Origin: CAWDPQ01 sp963804245
GTDB lineage: Bacteria > Acidobacteriota > Vicinamibacteria > Vicinamibacterales > 2-12-FULL-66-21
DNA: 64,000 bases
Assembly: GCA_963804245.1 (NCBI GenBank)
Contig: CAWDPQ010000015.1
Location: 62,001-126,000, forward strand
Direction of reading: 5' to 3'
In this document: positions 27,768 through 37,667 of the stretch, in pieces
How the letters are laid out: each line of letters starts with the position of its first letter
Numbering within the stretch: the first letter of the stretch is position 1
Made by a program: the position numbers and the translations under genes
Notes under the pieces: generated by a model
Databases searched by the model: none
Seen by the model: the letters and a program-made list of their open reading frames with translations, nothing else
Told to the model about the DNA's origin: nothing

Positions 27768-28581
27768 GTGAAGCGGACGAACTGTGTGATTGGCACCGTC
27801 CTGACGGTGTGGCTCGTTCAACCCACGGGGGACGCCCTCGGGCCTGTGAGTACGACGGCCGTCCGCGCAACAGCCGGCGCGTATCGAGTCGCGCTCGCTG
27901 GACGATTTCCGACTGCCGCCGAAATCGATCTTCGACCGATCGATGCCGCGCTATCCCAACGCCTGGTTCTACGTTGAGCGATCGCTCGCGCCGTCGTACG
28001 ACGAGGCCGTCAAGTTCGTCACCGACCGCCTGCGCACGGCCATGCGCCTGCGCGAGTTCTTCGGGCCGTTCGACAACCCGGAAGGCTGTGACTTCGAGAC
28101 CAGACTCGAGCATCTACAGCCGTGGGAGAGCAGCACCGCGCGCCCGTTGCAGCACGCCCATGCCTTCCACATGCGCTACTACTATTCGGCGCTGGCCAAG
28201 CAGCAGGCGGCCCAAGTCGAGCTGAGCACGGCGTCGGGGAAACAAGCGTTCTATCGTTTCGCGGCGAGCGTGCATTACGAAGTCGAACACAGCAATCCCA
28301 ATCATGCAGACGTCGAGAGCTGTCCGATCTGCGGGCGCACCGGCGAATACGAACGTCTGAAGGGGAACCTGGTCGAGATGGTGCACGATCCGCTGGGATT
28401 GGAGCTCCTGCTGAAGGGCACGATCAGGGGCGAGGTCGTGCGGTTCGAAGACGCGGGTCAGGCCCCGGTCGGATCGGTGGCGGCGCTCGAGAACGTTGCG
28501 GTGCAATCGTTCGTCTTCGACGGTCTGACCGCCGATCGCAACACCCTTAGAATCGGCATCGTTGCGATCACGCGCAAGTAG
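27768..28581 (+). CDS. Hypothetical protein, possibly frameshifted
   Basis: The clear part is a 212-residue frame from ATG 27943: PRYPNAWFYVERSLAPSYDE, a helix-rich middle (HAFHMRYYYSALAKQQAAQVEL), ASVHYEVEHSNPNHADVESCPICGRTGEYERLKGNLVEM with a CPIC pair, and a C-terminal strand region. Codons before 27943 in the same frame (SLDDFRLPPKSIFDRS) also look coding, but a stop at 27846-27848 closes that frame. A GTG at 27768, after GGAGGAC, opens a different frame with a hydrophobic start, so the true protein may begin at 27768 with a shift near 27885. I do not recognise the family. A CPIC motif with only one visible partner His is not enough to claim metal binding. Confidence 0.5.
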
Positions 28582-28665
28582 CCCCAGCCCTCCCACGTCC
28601 GTCCTGTTGCTTTCCCACATGAACTGTGCGAGCATTCTGTTGGAAACCAAAAGGAGCGAGTCGCG

Positions 28666-29013
28666 ATGAAGAGCAAGCGGGACGTCCAGCAAGGCACCCT
28701 GGCGTTGATGGTGCTCAAGACACTGCACGTCCTCGGCCCGCTACATGGCTTCGGCATCGCGCGGCGCATCGAGCAAATCAGCGGCGATCTCCTCGCCGTC
28801 AATCAAGGCACGCTCTATCCCGTGCTGCTGAAATTGGAACAGGAAGGCGCCGTCGCCTCCGAGTGGGGGGCTTCGGAGAACAACCGCCGGGCGCGTTTCT
28901 ACAAGCTGACCCGGGCTGGGCACAAGCAGCTCCAGGAGGAAGCCCGCGACTGGGAGCAGATGGCGGCGGTGATTCGCCGCTTCTTCGCGGTCAAGGCGGA
29001 GGATCTCCGATGA
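28666..29013 (+). CDS. PadR-family transcriptional regulator (ADOP D partner)
   Basis: Protein of 115 residues from ATG 28666, 10 bases after AAAAGGAG. It is a classic acidobacterial PadR: KRDVQQGTLALMVLKTLHVLGPLHGFGIA, RIEQISGDLLAVNQGTLYPVLLKLEQEGAV, the wing NRRARFYKLTRAG, and the C-terminal RDWEQMAAVIRRFFAV helix. Its stop overlaps the ADOP D start by ATGA, so the two proteins should be made in fixed ratio. Unlike the PadR genes at 25.7 and 44.6 kb, I find no long palindrome in the 80 bases upstream. Confidence 0.93.
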   Translation: MKSKRDVQQGTLALMVLKTLHVLGPLHGFGIARRIEQISGDLLAVNQGTLYPVLLKLEQEGAVASEWGASENNRRARFYKLTRAGHKQLQEEARDWEQMAAVIRRFFAVKAEDLR

Positions 29014-31647
29014 AACCGTGGAGGCGATTCCTGATTCGGCTGGCGGCGTCCGTCACCAGGCGGCGCGATGACGAGCGATTGCGGGAGGAGCTCGAACAGC
29101 ACGTCGCACTCCAGACCGCGGAACACGTCCGCGCCGGCTTGTCGCCGGCCGAGGCGAGACGACGAGCGCTGATCAAGTTGGGCGGCGCCGTTGCCATCCA
29201 GGACCATTACCGGGACGAGCAAGGCCTGCCGTTCCTCGACAACCTCGTCCAGGACGTCCGCTATACGCTCCGGCAGTTGCGTAAGGCTCCCCTGTTCACC
29301 CTCACCGCCACCGTGTCGCTCGCCATCGGCATCGGCGCCAACGCCGCGGTGTTCGCCGTGATCGAGCGCGTTCTGCTGCGGCCGCTACCAGTCGACAACC
29401 CCGAGCAGCTCGTCTTCGTCACCGATCAGCGCATCCTGACTGAAGAAAGCCCGCGTTTCTCGTATCCCTTCTACGCCGCCGTCCGTGATAACTCCGTGCT
29501 CGCCGGCGTAGCGGCACGCTTCGGCGTGTCCGTCAGTACCGACGTCGAACGGCCAACTCGCCAGAGCCACCGGGGAGCTGATCTCCGGCAACTACTTCAG
29601 CGTCATCGGGGCTGACGTGCAGATGGGCCGGACATTTACCTCCGAGGATGACCGGACACCGGGCGCGCACGCGGTCGCGATCATCAGCGACGGCTTCTGG
29701 CGCCGGAATTTCGCATCCGATCCGTCCGTCCTCGGACGTGATCTGCAGGTCAACAATCACACCTACACCATCATCGGTGTCGCGGCGAGGGGTTTCAGCG
29801 GGACCGACGTCGGTTCACCGACCGACATCTGGCTGCCGATGATGATGCAGGCGCAGGTTGGCCGGGATTTCCTCACTGATGCCCGGACGAACTGGCTCGA
29901 GATGATCGGACGATTGAAATCTGACCGCAGCGCCGAGAGTGCCGGCGCCGAGCTCACCGCGTTTCTCCAACGTCGTGCGCCGGACCTGATGGCCGTGTTC
30001 CCCGACAAGCGGATCACGCTCGTACCTGGCGGCAAGGGCAACTCTGGCGTCCGCCGCGAGCTCGGCCCCGCCCTCAGACTGCTCCTGGCGCTGACCGTCC
30101 TCGCGCTGGTCCTCGCCTGCGTCAACGTGGCGAGCCTCCTCGCCGTCCGATCGGCTGCGCGAGAGAAAGAGGTCGCGGTCAGGCTGGCGCTCGGCGCCGG
30201 ACGGTCGCGCCTCGCGCGGCAGTTTTTGACCGAGACGCTGGTGCTCGCGGTGCTCGGCGGTGCGGCGGGGCTGCTCATAGCACCCTGGGCCACGCGCCTG
30301 ATCATCGCCTCGCAGCCGCATCCGCTTGACATCGACGCCAGCCTCGACATCCGGCTGTTTCTGTTCGGGCTCGCCGTTTCCGTGCTCACAGGCCTCTTCG
30401 TCGGACAAGCACCGATTCTAGCCTCGAGAAAAGTCGGACTGACCCAGGCCTTCGCCAGCGCCTCCTGGCCACGTCTGTCCAGCCGCCTGACCGTGCACGA
30501 CCTCATCGTCACGTTCCAGATCGCCATGTCTCTCACCATGCTGATCAGTGCCGCCTTGCTGGTGCAGAGCCTGCGAAGCTTGCACTCGGTCGATCCCGGG
30601 TTTCGCGCCGACGATGTGCTGCTCATCTCTCTCGATCCGAAAGCGGCCGGCTACGACTCGAACCGCATGCAGGGATTCTGGCGGGACACACTCGAACGCG
30701 TGAGCCACGTTCCCGGAGTTGAGAGCGTATCGCTCGCCGGAACGGTGCCACTGGCGCCTGGCCGTCAGCGCCAGCCGTGGCTCGACGCGAACTCCGGACA
30801 GACAATCGAACTCGACACGAATTTCGTCGGCCCTCGATACTTCCACACGCTGGACATTCCGCTTTTGAGGGGACGCGAGTTCGACGAACGAGACCGAGGG
30901 ACATCGAGACCGGTCGTGATTGTCAATGAGCGGCTGGCTCAAATGTCGTGGCCACAGCAAGACCCGATCGGCAAGAGCGTTCGTCTCCCTGGTCCAGGCA
31001 ATCCGATTGCCGAGGTCGTCGGGCTCGTGAAGGACGTGAAGTATCGCGACCTGCGCGGCGAGATGGGCCCGATGTTCTATCGGCCAACGCTGCAGACGGG
31101 GTCGTCGGACGCCATGACGTTGCACGTTCGGGCGGCGAGCGACCCTGGCATTCTCGCCGGTGCAATCCGCCGCGAACTGCAGATCCTCGACCGGAACGTT
31201 CCGGCCTATGCGATCTCTACGCTCGAGGATCGATTGAACGCGTCATTCGCACAAACCCGCCAGGCCGCCATGCTCACGGGAGTATTTGGCATCCTCGCGC
31301 TGGTGCTGAGCGGAATCGGCGTATACGGCGTCACCGCGCTCGTGGTCACGCGGCGGACGCGCGATATCGGGATCCGGATAGCCCTTGGCGCCGGGCGGGG
31401 CGACATCATCCGCGCGATCGGCCAGCGAGGTTTCCTGCTCGTGATTACCGGGATCGGCCTGGGCCTGTTGGGCTCATTCGGATTCACCAGATTCGCCGCA
31501 AGTCTGCTCTACGGCGTCACGGCGCGCGACAGCGCGAGCTTCGCCGGGATGTCGGCGCTGCTCATCGTCGTTTCCGTGATCGCGTTCTGTATCCCGGCAC
31601 GAACGGCGACCCGGCTCGATGCCGTGGCCGCCATTCGTTACGACTAG
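29010..31647 (+). CDS. ADOP-type duplicated permease D (one frameshift)
   Basis: About 878 residues once a single indel near 29540 is corrected. The N-terminus has the ADOP-specific cytoplasmic segment (RDDERLREELEQHVALQTAEHV, GLSPAEARRRALIKLGG), then VQDVRYTLRQLRKAPLFTLTA with TM1. The first frame ends soon after FGVSVSTDV. The second resumes SNGQLARATGELISGNYFSVIGA, gives the rest of the first periplasmic domain, an FtsX core (VNVASLLAVRSAAREKEVAVR), the second periplasmic domain and the final FtsX domain (VTRRTRDIGIRIALGAGRGDI), ending AAIRYD. The start overlaps the PadR stop as ATGA. This copy belongs to the subgroup with the 'RLREELEQH' N-terminus, as does copy F, rather than the 'YRLLLxLYP' subgroup of A and C. 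Confidence 0.88.
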
Positions 31648-31652
31648 AGTCC

Positions 31653-31669
31653 GTCGTGAAGTTCACGAC
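31653..31669. promoter_or_regulatory. Palindrome ahead of the serine hydrolase gene
   Basis: GTCGTGAA (31653-31660) and TTCACGAC (31662-31669) form a perfect 8-bp palindrome around one base. It starts 6 bases after the ADOP D stop and 67 bases before the hydrolase start. It could be an operator for the hydrolase or a 3' structure of the ADOP message; there is no U tract. Confidence 0.4.
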
Positions 31670-31735
31670 AGGCACGCTCTGGCGGTTCAAGCTCCAATAA
31701 GACGGCGAGCTCTTGATTCGATCGTGGAGAACATC

Positions 31736-32797
31736 ATGCAGCGCACGCGCACTCCGTTCTTGGCCTTGGCGCTGTTCGTCGCCGCCAGCGGCATCGCGCG
31801 GGCGGATAAGACAGACGACTTCATCAGGACCGCGATCCAGCGGCAGAAGATTCCTGGCCTGTCGCTCGCGGTCATCAAGGACGGCAAGATCATCAAGGCC
31901 GAGGGCTACGGCCTCGCGAACGTCACGCTCAAGATCCCCGCCACACCCGGGACCGTTTACAAGATCGGTTCGGTCAGCAAGCAGTTCATCGCCACCGCCA
32001 TCATGTTGCTCGTGCAGGGGGGGCAGCTTCGAGTCGAAGACCCGATCGAGAAATATCTCGAGGGAACGCCCCCTGCCTGGAAGGACATCACGATCAGGCA
32101 TCTGCTGACCCATACCTCGGGTCTCGTTCGCGAGGCGCCAGGATTCCAGCCGTTCAAGGTTCAAAGTGATGCCGACGTCATCAAGACGGCGTATCCCCTA
32201 CCGCTGCGCTTCACGCCAGGCGAGAAGTGGGAGTACCGCAACGTCGGGTACTTTGCCCTCGCCGAGATCATTCGCAAGGTCTCGGGCCGCCCGTGGAGCG
32301 ACTATCTGAATGAAAAAGTCTTCAAGCCGTCGGGCATGAACACGACGCGCCCGACGAACACCCAAGACCGTCTCCCCAATCGGGCCCTCGGCTACACCGG
32401 CGACGATAACGGTCGACCGGCCGACGATTGGACGGCGTTGCGTCCGAGCGGCGCCTTTCTGTCCACGGTGCTCGATCTCGCGAAGTGGGATGCGATGCTG
32501 AACTCCGACCGGGTCTTGACTGAGTCCACTCGCCGCCAGATGTGGACGCCGGTCACGCTGAACGACGGCAAGTCACATCCCTACGGCTTCGGGTGGGAGC
32601 TCGCTTCTCTGAAAGATCGCAAACAGGTGCAGCACGGCGGCTCGATGCCGGGGTTTCGCTCCCAGTTCGTACGGTTTGTCGACGATCGACTGACGATCAT
32701 TGTCCTGACGAACGCGGAGGACGTCGATAGGGATGAGATCGTGCACGGCATTGCCGCTTTGTATCTTCCCGTGCTGACGCCGGTCGGCGCTCGCTAA
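31736..32797 (+). CDS. Exported serine hydrolase of the class C beta-lactamase / DD-peptidase fold
   Basis: Protein of 353 residues from ATG 31736. The signal peptide (residues 1-23) is followed by the S12-type domain: the nucleophile motif SVSK at 79-82, the YRN motif at 167-169 and an HGG triad at 300-302 in place of the KTG of true class C enzymes. LLTHTSGL and GEKWEYRNVGYFALAEII are typical of esterase/beta-lactamase-related proteins. It would act in the periplasm on a D-amino-acid peptide, ester or lactam. The HGG variant is common in esterases and peptidases of this fold, so antibiotic resistance should not be assumed. It sits 88 bases after ADOP D, perhaps with its own promoter. Confidence 0.9.
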   Translation: MQRTRTPFLALALFVAASGIARADKTDDFIRTAIQRQKIPGLSLAVIKDGKIIKAEGYGLANVTLKIPATPGTVYKIGSVSKQFIATAIMLLVQGGQLRVEDPIEKYLEGTPPAWKDITIRHLLTHTSGLVREAPGFQPFKVQSDADVIKTAYPLPLRFTPGEKWEYRNVGYFALAEIIRKVSGRPWSDYLNEKVFKPSGMNTTRPTNTQDRLPNRALGYTGDDNGRPADDWTALRPSGAFLSTVLDLAKWDAMLNSDRVLTESTRRQMWTPVTLNDGKSHPYGFGWELASLKDRKQVQHGGSMPGFRSQFVRFVDDRLTIIVLTNAEDVDRDEIVHGIAALYLPVLTPVGAR

Positions 32798-32863
32798 GCG
32801 AGTAGAGGCCGAATCGGCGCGGCGCGCGTGATCCGCTAGACTGAGCGCGGCCAGTTGGTCACC

Positions 32864-35554
32864 ATGGCGTTGTCCGCCGGAAGGCGCCTCGGCTCATACG
32901 AAATCACGTCGGCCCTTGGCGCCGGCGGGATGGGTGAGGTGTATCGCGCCCGCGACACCAAGCTGAATCGTGCAGTCGCGCTGAAGATCCTGCCTGAAGC
33001 GTTCACACGTGATCCGGATCGCCTCGCCCGTTTCACGCGCGAAGCGCAGGTGCTTGCCTCACTGAACCATCCCCACATCGGCGCGATTTATGGATTCGAG
33101 GACAGCAGTGAGACCCGCGCACTCGTGCTCGAACTGGTCGAAGGTGACACGCTGGCCGATCGAATCGCTCGTGGTGCGATTCCGCTGGATGAAGCCCTGC
33201 CGATCGCGCGTCAGATCGGCGAGGCGCTTGCCGCTGCGCATGAGCAGGGCATCATCCATCGCGACCTGAAGCCCGCGAACGTCAAGATCACGCCCGATGG
33301 CACGGTGAAGGTACTCGACTTCGGACTGGCAAAGCTGGCGAGTGCGGGAACGACGGCCTCGGCCAGCGATGCGGCGGCGCTCTCGCCCACGATCACCTCA
33401 CCGGCGATGATGACGGGCGTGGGGGTCCTGCTCGGGACGGCGGCGTACATGAGCCCGGAGCAGGCAAAGGGACGCGAGGCGGACAAACGAAGCGATGTAT
33501 GGGCGTTCGGCTGCGTGCTCTACGAGATACTGACCGGCCGCCGAGCGTTCGATGGCGAGGACATGACGGAGGTGCTCGGCGCGGTGGTCCGTCTCGAGCC
33601 GAACTGGGAGGGACTCTCGTCCGACGTGCCGCCGCCGGTCCGCACGCTGCTGCAAAGGTGCCTGGTCAAGGATCGCCGCAACCGCATCGCTGACATCGCT
33701 GTCGCGCTCTACGTCCTCGATCACCAGGCGGACACTATGCCCACTCACGCCGCGTCGGCGGCTCCGTTGGCGCACCGACCGTCCTGGCAGCGCATGGCGG
33801 CGTTGACAACCGGCGCGCTGACGGTGGCCGTCCTCGGCGGCGCAATGGTCTGGCTCGCAACGCGCCCGGCACCGCCGGCCGTCACGCGGACCGCGATCAC
33901 GACGTCCGGGCCGGCTGCGCTGGCGCGTCAGGGCTCCGATCGCGCCGTCGCCATCACGCCCGACGGCTCACGCGTCATCTATCGCGGCAACAACCGGTTG
34001 CTGGTCCGCGCACTCAACCAGCTCGAGCCCACGATGCTGACCGGTCTTGGTCCCGCACCGCGAGGCGTTTTCATCTCGCCTGATGGACAGTGGGTCGGAT
34101 TTGTCGATGGAGCCGCGCTGAAGAAGGTGGCCATCACTGGAGGACCGCCAGTGACACTGAGCGCTCTCGAAGGTGCACCCCGCGGTGTCACGTGGGGCAC
34201 TGACGGGACCATCATCTTCGCGACAACCTCACCGGCAACAGGCCTGCAGCGCGTGTCGGCAGCAGGTGGCGAAGCTGCAGTGCTCACGAACCCCGATCGG
34301 GAGCGCGGGGAACGCGATCATTTCTGGCCCGAGTTCCTGCCTGGAGGCAAGGCGGTCCTGTTCACGATCTCTCCGCCCACCGGTGACATCGCGAACGCAC
34401 AGATCGCGGTGCTGGATCTGGAGACCCGCACGTGGAGGGTACTCATCCGAGGCGGTAGCGACGCGCACTACGTGCCGACAGGCCATCTTGTCTACGGTGT
34501 CGCCGGGGCGTTGCGCGCCGTGGCATTCGATCTCGCGCGGTTGAAGGTCATAGGGACTCCCGCGCTGGTGCTCGAGGGTGTGGCGACGACCGGACCGGGC
34601 GGCAGTGAAGTCGCGCTGGCCGGCAACGGCTCGCTCGTCTACATCCCAGGTGAGGCCGGTCTCAGTGATGAGCGGACGGTCGTGTCGGTGGATCGTCAGG
34701 GACGTCCCTCACCGCTGCCTGGCCTGCCTCCGGACTCATACCGCGACGTCCGAGTGTCGCCCGACGGCGCGCGGCTTGCTCTGTCCACACAGGCGGGTCT
34801 GTGGATCTACGACTTCACCCGCGCGACACTGAGCCGGCCGACCACCGACGTCGGCGCCCATAGCCCGCTCTGGACGCGCGACGGGCAGCGCATCGTCTTT
34901 ACGTCGGTACGATCGGGCTACCCAGAGCTGTTCTGGCGCCCTGCGGACGGCACCGGCAGCGACGAGCGGCTCCTCGCGCGTGAGAACAATCTCACCAGTC
35001 TGCGTGCCAACGCCTGGTCGGCAGACGGAAGACAGCTCCTGTTTACTGAGGTGGCGGCGACCAGCGCGATCGCGCAGATCGCCATCGAGCGCCCGTCGGA
35101 GGCGAGAGTGCTGGTGAAAGGCGACTCACCAGCGGTCGTCTCTCCAGACGGACGCTGGATCGCCTACCAGAACAACGATTCCGGTCGAACCGAGATCTAT
35201 GTCGAGCGGTATCCGGAGCTCGGAAGTCGGCAACAAATCTCGATCGACGGCGGCCGTCTTCCCCTATGGTCGCGTAACGGCCGGGAACTATTCTTCAGGA
35301 GCCTGGACGCTCGGCAGATGATTGCGGTCCCCGTGCAGTTCGGTACGAGACTCGTCGCCGGGCGTGCGCAGGTGTTATTCAAATTCGTGATGGTCCCAAT
35401 TCAGGGCGGGTCTTGGCCGCACGACATTGCCCCCGATGGGCGGTTCCTGATCATTCGCGGTGGCCAACCGCAAGTCGGTGAGGGCACCGGGCCGCAGATC
35501 GTCGTGGTACAGAACTGGACAGAAGAGCTGAAGCGACTGGTGCCCACGAAGTGA
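32864..35554 (+). CDS. Ser/Thr protein kinase with TM helix and C-terminal beta-propeller
   Basis: Protein of 896 residues from ATG 32864. The cytoplasmic Hanks-type kinase has the glycine loop GAGGMGEVY at 19-27, catalytic Lys41, the HRDLKPAN loop with Asp134, DFG at 152-154 and YMSPEQAKG. All key residues are present, so it should be active. A membrane helix (ALTTGALTVAVLGGAMVWL) follows near 310-330. The outer 560 residues are TolB/WD40-like blades, seen as repeated SPDG or TPDG turns (ITPDGSRVIYRG, ISPDGQWVGFVD, VSPDGARLALS, VSPDGRWIAYQ) and W-TRDG turns. This kinase-propeller layout is common in Acidobacteriota, where the propeller is thought to sense an envelope signal. No phosphatase gene is nearby. 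Confidence 0.93.
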   Translation: MALSAGRRLGSYEITSALGAGGMGEVYRARDTKLNRAVALKILPEAFTRDPDRLARFTREAQVLASLNHPHIGAIYGFEDSSETRALVLELVEGDTLADRIARGAIPLDEALPIARQIGEALAAAHEQGIIHRDLKPANVKITPDGTVKVLDFGLAKLASAGTTASASDAAALSPTITSPAMMTGVGVLLGTAAYMSPEQAKGREADKRSDVWAFGCVLYEILTGRRAFDGEDMTEVLGAVVRLEPNWEGLSSDVPPPVRTLLQRCLVKDRRNRIADIAVALYVLDHQADTMPTHAASAAPLAHRPSWQRMAALTTGALTVAVLGGAMVWLATRPAPPAVTRTAITTSGPAALARQGSDRAVAITPDGSRVIYRGNNRLLVRALNQLEPTMLTGLGPAPRGVFISPDGQWVGFVDGAALKKVAITGGPPVTLSALEGAPRGVTWGTDGTIIFATTSPATGLQRVSAAGGEAAVLTNPDRERGERDHFWPEFLPGGKAVLFTISPPTGDIANAQIAVLDLETRTWRVLIRGGSDAHYVPTGHLVYGVAGALRAVAFDLARLKVIGTPALVLEGVATTGPGGSEVALAGNGSLVYIPGEAGLSDERTVVSVDRQGRPSPLPGLPPDSYRDVRVSPDGARLALSTQAGLWIYDFTRATLSRPTTDVGAHSPLWTRDGQRIVFTSVRSGYPELFWRPADGTGSDERLLARENNLTSLRANAWSADGRQLLFTEVAATSAIAQIAIERPSEARVLVKGDSPAVVSPDGRWIAYQNNDSGRTEIYVERYPELGSRQQISIDGGRLPLWSRNGRELFFRSLDARQMIAVPVQFGTRLVAGRAQVLFKFVMVPIQGGSWPHDIAPDGRFLIIRGGQPQVGEGTGPQIVVVQNWTEELKRLVPTK

Positions 35555-35633
35555 TGCCGATCGTGGGGCTCACTTCTTTACACTCTGCGACGACGCTTTG
35601 TGAGCGCGATGACAGACGGCCGCGACAATTGCG

Positions 35634-36398
35634 CTACTGCACTTGAAAACAGCTCTCCACCGCCGTGTTGTTTCCCGTCGTCGTACGCGCGATGACCTCG
35701 AATTTGAACTGCTGGCCCAGAGCAATTACGCTGGCAGGTACCCTGAACTCCGTCACAGTCGGCGGCAGATCGAGACTCAGCTTGACGCCCTCGCGCTCGA
35801 CAAAGATCTGGTAACGACTGATCTGAACCGGCCCGAACTTCCCGATCTCCGGATGCGACGTGGTCACCGGATCCCAATCGATGACGACGGCAGTGCTGAC
35901 CAGCGGAACGTTCGCCTCGCAGTCTTCCGCCGCCGGCACTCCCGACACCAGAATCTGAGGCGGCGCCGCAAGTACGTGAGAGAGCATCGCGGCCGCCTGG
36001 AACGTGCCACCACTCTGTGAGCGGGCTTCAAGTTCGTACCGGCCTTCGGGGAACCGCCGAAGGAAGTCGTGGGGCGCCAGCTCGTCGAAGGACGGTTCAG
36101 CGCTCTCGAACGACAGTTGCGTGAGGCCCTGACTTCGGAGACGTCCCCTGCTGACGATCTCGAGCAGCGGGCGTTCATGAGGTCCCTCAATTTCCAGTAG
36201 AGTCCAGGGGCCACCATCAATCGAAGCATGGATGCCCAGATCGCCGTCCGTGTCGTTGAGCTCGAGAAAGATCTCAGCTTCCGTGAACAGTGGTGGCGGC
36301 TCGGGTTGACCCGCCGACCTCAGTGCGGCTACTCCACCGACTACGAGGCTCATCGTGAGGAGTGAGAGCAAGGGCGGACAACGCATATGTCTCTTCAT
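35634..36398 (-). CDS. Exported protein with a fibronectin type III-like domain
   Basis: Protein of 254 residues from ATG 36398, with GGAGACC upstream; ATG 36422 would add eight residues. A signal peptide (PPLLSLLTMSLVVGGVAAL) precedes a mature part with EAEIFLELNDTDGDLGIHASIDGGPW, LRRFPEGRYELEARSQSGGTF and a C-terminal part PQILVSGVPAAEDCEANVPL, VVIDWDPVTTSHPE, ISRYQIFVEREGVKLSLDLPP, FKFEVIARTTTGN and ESCFQVQ. The WDPVT and Y-I-V-E pattern is that of an FnIII-like beta sandwich. The two cysteines could pair. Function unknown; probably a periplasmic or surface protein. It converges with the kinase gene across 79 bases and is divergent from the gene at 36548. Confidence 0.75.
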   Translation of the reverse strand: MKRHMRCPPLLSLLTMSLVVGGVAALRSAGQPEPPPLFTEAEIFLELNDTDGDLGIHASIDGGPWTLLEIEGPHERPLLEIVSRGRLRSQGLTQLSFESAEPSFDELAPHDFLRRFPEGRYELEARSQSGGTFQAAAMLSHVLAAPPQILVSGVPAAEDCEANVPLVSTAVVIDWDPVTTSHPEIGKFGPVQISRYQIFVEREGVKLSLDLPPTVTEFRVPASVIALGQQFKFEVIARTTTGNNTAVESCFQVQ

Positions 36399-36547
36399 GG
36401 TGGTCTCCGTTGACGTCACCACTTAGAGCGCCCCGCAACCCGGTGTCCTTCGAGCGAAGGATTAATCCGCCGTAGCCCCTCTAACGGTTGCACCCGGCGG
36501 CGCGCCGGCTCGTACGGTGGCTGTCTCGGACGTGAGGGAGGTGTCAC

Positions 36548-36988
36548 ATGTGCAGAAAGATCATCGCGACCCTGTTGGCGCTTTCCGTGCCAGCTGGCGC
36601 GGCGGCGGACCCAGGCGGATCGGCCGGCCCCATCAGAGGGGCGATCGAGAGAGCCGGACGCGAGATCGTCGTCGCGCAACGCGAGGAGGGCCGAAGTCGT
36701 GGCCGTTTCTGGACGGGCATCGCACTGATTGCCGGCGGCGGCGTCCTCGGCACACTCAGTCAGGTCGAACTGGGCGATGACGAGGCCGGTCCAGATGATG
36801 GTGAGGACGTCGACGGCTCGGACGACGGAGAGGACTCGGACGGCTGGGGAAACAAGGCGATGCTCGGCGGAGGGATCGCGGCCGCCACCGTCGGAGGCAT
36901 CCTGCTGATCACCGGCGGCAAGAAGTCGGGCCCGGTCGTCGCGGCGAAGCGTGGCGGCTTCGTGGTCCGCCAGACCATTCGCTTCTAG
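36548..36988 (+). CDS. Small hypothetical membrane protein with acidic loop
   Basis: Protein of 146 residues from ATG 36548, 5 bases after GGGAGGTG. A signal-like start (IIATLLALSVPAGAAA) is followed by a charged helix, a hydrophobic segment (FWTGIALIAGGGVLGTL, about 55-71), an Asp/Glu/Gly-rich loop (about 75-105), a second hydrophobic Gly-rich segment (AMLGGGIAAATVGGILLITGG) and a basic tail. The pattern of two glycine-rich membrane segments around an acidic loop recurs in uncharacterised acidobacterial proteins. I can give no function. It may share the run of genes leading into the ECF sigma factor, but the gap of 61 bases holds an inverted repeat. Confidence 0.7.
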   Translation: MCRKIIATLLALSVPAGAAADPGGSAGPIRGAIERAGREIVVAQREEGRSRGRFWTGIALIAGGGVLGTLSQVELGDDEAGPDDGEDVDGSDDGEDSDGWGNKAMLGGGIAAATVGGILLITGGKKSGPVVAAKRGGFVVRQTIRF

Positions 36989-36997
36989 GCCTCGGAG

Positions 36998-37011
36998 CGT
37001 GACCTGTCACG
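36998..37011. promoter_or_regulatory. Short palindrome ahead of the ECF sigma gene
   Basis: CGTGAC (36998-37003) and GTCACG (37006-37011) around two bases, 39 bases ahead of the sigma factor start and 10 bases after the previous stop. It may be an operator for the sigma-FecR-receptor operon. A single 6-bp palindrome is weak evidence. Confidence 0.35.
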
Positions 37012-37049
37012 GACAACACGGATAGCCTTCAGCGGCTTTCAAGTCATTC

Positions 37050-37667
37050 ATGAGCGATCTGGCTCTGGCCCGGCGCGTCATCGCCGGCGACGAGGCGGCA
37101 TTCGACGAGTTTTTCACGGTGTATTTCCCGCGGCTGTACCGCTTCGCCCTGGCCCGGCTGGAAGGGAACGAAGACGCCTCCGAAGAGATCGTGCAGCGGG
37201 TCCTGATTCGAGCCATCGACCGGCTACACACGTACAAAGGCGAGGCTGCTCTGCTCACGTGGCTGTGTACGTTCTGCAGACGGGAAATCGGACGCTGGCG
37301 CGAGCACGAAGGCAGAGTCCACGAGGTCTCGCTTTCTGACGATGGACCGGACATGCGCGCCGCTCTCGAAGTGCTCGCAGCGCTCGCGACGGACGATCCG
37401 GACTCCGAGCTGCAACGACGCGAGCTGTCGAGAACCGTGCAGCTGACGCTCGACCACCTCCCCGGTCGCTACGCCGACGTGCTCGAATGGAAATATCTCC
37501 AGGAACTGTCAGTGAATGAGATCGCCGAGCGGCTCGGCGTCGGATACAAGGCCGCCGAATCCGTCCTGACGCGGGCACGTGCGGCATTTCGCGAGGGATT
37601 CTCGATAGGGGGTGGCTGGCCCGACGGCCCGGCGCGGCGCAGCCCGCAATCGTCTGAGGGATCATGA
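37050..37667 (+). CDS. ECF-type RNA polymerase sigma factor
   Basis: Protein of 205 residues from ATG 37050. Region 2 is clear (DEAAFDEFFTVYFPRLYRFAL, EEIVQRVLIRAIDRL, LLTWLCTFCRREIGRW) and region 4 follows (LDHLPGRYADVLEWKYLQELSVNEIAERLGVGYKAAESVLTRARAAF), separated by an acidic linker with DDGPD. It has no region 1 or 3, as expected for an extracytoplasmic function sigma factor. Its stop overlaps the FecR start as ATGA, so sigma factor and anti-sigma factor are co-translated. It should direct transcription of the TonB receptor operon, and perhaps other genes, when released by the FecR protein. Confidence 0.94.
   Translation: MSDLALARRVIAGDEAAFDEFFTVYFPRLYRFALARLEGNEDASEEIVQRVLIRAIDRLHTYKGEAALLTWLCTFCRREIGRWREHEGRVHEVSLSDDGPDMRAALEVLAALATDDPDSELQRRELSRTVQLTLDHLPGRYADVLEWKYLQELSVNEIAERLGVGYKAAESVLTRARAAFREGFSIGGGWPDGPARRSPQSSEGS

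Noticed and set aside
31736..32797. Antibiotic-resistance beta-lactamase
   Set aside because: It has SxxK and YxN but HGG instead of KTG, a pattern shared by many esterases and peptidases, so resistance is not supported.
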